Below are positions 63,216-64,000 of a DNA stretch of 64,000 nt, one piece after another. A model generated the notes under the pieces. It was not told the DNA's origin. It was given only the letters and a program-made list of their open reading frames with translations, and ran no database searches. Origin of the DNA: Streptomyces fumigatiscleroticus (GTDB lineage: Bacteria > Actinomycetota > Actinomycetes > Streptomycetales > Streptomycetaceae). Within the stretch, counting starts at the first letter, position 1. Each line of letters opens with the position of its first letter. Location: the NCBI RefSeq assembly GCF_014647975.1, contig NZ_BMQF01000008.1, positions 248,001-312,000 of the forward strand. The letters are read 5' to 3'. The position numbers and the translations under genes were made by a program.

Positions 63216-64000
63216 TCAGGCCGCCCCGGGGCGGATGACCGCGCGGACGCAGCCGTCGGTCTTCTGCTTGAACAGGTCGTACGCCTTGGGTGCCTGGTCG
63301 AGCGAGAGGGTGTGGGTCGCCAGGTGGGCCGTGTCGATCTCGCCGGCGGCCAGCCGGTCCAACAGCATCGGGATGTAGCGCTGCCCGTGCATCTGCGCGC
63401 CGCGCACGGTCAGCCCCTTGTTGATCACGGCACCGAGCGGGAACTTGTCGACGGCACCGGCGAAGACACCCAGGATGAAGACGGTGCCCGCCTTGCGGCA
63501 GGCGTGGATGGCCTGGCGTACGGCGGTGGGCCGGTCGGTGTGCAGCCGCAGCTGCTGCTTGGCCTGGTCGTACAGGTACCCGGGGCCGTCGCTGTGGGCT
63601 TCCATGCCGACGGCCTCGATACACACGTCGGGGCCGCGTCCGCCGGTGCGCTCGCGCAGTTCGGCGGCGACGTCCGTGGCGGTGTAGTCGATGGTCTCGG
63701 CCCCGGCGTACCGCTCGGTCATCGCCAGCCGCTCGGGGATGCGGTCGATGGAGATGACCCGTTCCGCGCCGAGCAGGAACGCCGCCCTGGCGGCCATCTG
63801 GCCGACGGCGCCGCAGCCCCAGACGGCGACGACGTCGCCCGGCTTGACGCCGCCCAGGTCGGCGCCCATCCATCCGGTGGGTACGGAGTCGGAGACGAAC
63901 AGGGCGCTGATGTCGTCGACGCCCTCGGGTACGGGGAAGGCCCCGTAGTCGGCGAAGGGGACCCGGACGTACTCGGCGTGGCTGCCGCGCAGGCCGCCCA
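63216..64000 (-). CDS. Zinc-dependent alcohol dehydrogenase (formaldehyde dehydrogenase type), 5' end outside the window
   Basis: The visible 261 residues begin 'GGLRGSHAEYVRVPFADYGA' and contain the cofactor domain 'KPGDVVAVWGCGAVGQMAAR' (GxGxxG), 'LGAERVISIDRIPERLAMTE', 'AETIDYTATDVAAELRERTG', 'GPDVCIEAVGMEAHSDGPG' and the C-terminal 'ATHTLSLDQAPKAYDLFKQK'. The long insert after 'EAVGMEAH' is typical of glutathione-independent formaldehyde dehydrogenase-like and related MDR enzymes. The zinc-ligand N-terminal domain lies beyond base 64000. The enzyme oxidises alcohols or aldehyde hydrates with NAD. It is convergent with the gas-vesicle-like operon. Confidence 0.9.
   Translation of the reverse strand, partial: GGLRGSHAEYVRVPFADYGAFPVPEGVDDISALFVSDSVPTGWMGADLGGVKPGDVVAVWGCGAVGQMAARAAFLLGAERVISIDRIPERLAMTERYAGAETIDYTATDVAAELRERTGGRGPDVCIEAVGMEAHSDGPGYLYDQAKQQLRLHTDRPTAVRQAIHACRKAGTVFILGVFAGAVDKFPLGAVINKGLTVRGAQMHGQRYIPMLLDRLAAGEIDTAHLATHTLSLDQAPKAYDLFKQKTDGCVRAVIRPGAA

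Noticed and set aside
1..64000. tRNA, rRNA, insertion-sequence or prophage genes
   Set aside because: I looked for transposase and integrase motifs and tRNA-like cloverleaf ends by eye and found none; a covariance-model search would be needed to be certain about tRNAs and small RNAs.

Overview
The window is high-GC actinobacterial DNA, almost certainly Streptomyces. Third codon positions are strongly G/C, GTG and TTG starts are common, stop/start overlaps of the ATGA/GTGA type are frequent, some genes look leaderless, and the families present (RavA/ViaA-like pair, sortase-E-type LAxTG proteins, Zur-like boxes, a GH11-CBM2 xylanase, gas-vesicle-like proteins) fit that genus. The high density of regulators, secreted enzymes and broken genes suggests accessory, perhaps arm-proximal, DNA. 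No rRNA, tRNA, CRISPR array, intact insertion sequence or prophage was seen.

Layout. 1-4.7 kb is a decay zone: a ferredoxin-reductase fragment, a stand-alone EF-G domain IV protein, a methyltransferase with an internal deletion, an orphan P450 and a LacI regulator with several frameshifts. 4.7-15.2 kb holds a hydrolase and then a catabolic cluster (FAH-family hydrolase, GntR, DUF3500, SnoaL-like, IclR, MFS transporter, FAD monooxygenase, CoA-transferase, enoyl-CoA hydratase) with two conspicuous dyad elements in its divergent promoters. 15.2-21.5 kb has a RavA/ViaA-like AAA+/VWA pair and cell-wall functions (NlpC/P60). 21.9-30.8 kb carries an alginate lyase, a CPBP protease, a sodium:solute symporter plus anhydro-MurNAc kinase operon, a luciferase-like monooxygenase and a MarR/metallo-hydrolase pair. 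31.4-34.2 kb is a second decay zone: a P450-TetR-ferredoxin-ferredoxin reductase operon whose P450 lost its middle and whose reductase is frameshifted and cut off against a phytase-esterase fragment.

34.6-37.1 kb is the most unusual part. A macrodomain gene diverges from a gene fusing a family-1 uracil-DNA-glycosylase-like domain to an R-S-E type ADP-ribosyltransferase. Both promoters match the actinobacterial DNA-damage promoter TTGTCRGTG-N8-TANNNT (PafBC type), one on each strand, and their upstream elements form one inverted repeat. This looks like a damage-inducible ADP-ribosylation/reversal module of toxin-antitoxin or anti-phage type.

37.2-44.3 kb contains two regulator/target divergent pairs with palindromic operators, a PAP2 phosphatase with autotransporter-type repeats and a secreted EEP nuclease/phospholipase with a jacalin-like tail. 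44.3-51.6 kb is a complete Zur-box-linked metal ABC transporter with anchored-repeat proteins. 51.8-60.0 kb has an epoxide hydrolase, a CE4 deacetylase and a GH11 xylanase that share an identical 274-bp CBM2 segment, a DLH-type hydrolase, an acyltransferase and an ankyrin protein. 60.2-63.0 kb is a compact four-gene gas-vesicle-like operon (two modified GvpJ-like proteins, GvpK, GvpL/F) without a plain GvpA. The window ends inside a zinc alcohol dehydrogenase. Short tandem-repeat arrays sit at many gene 3' ends, an unusual general property of this stretch.
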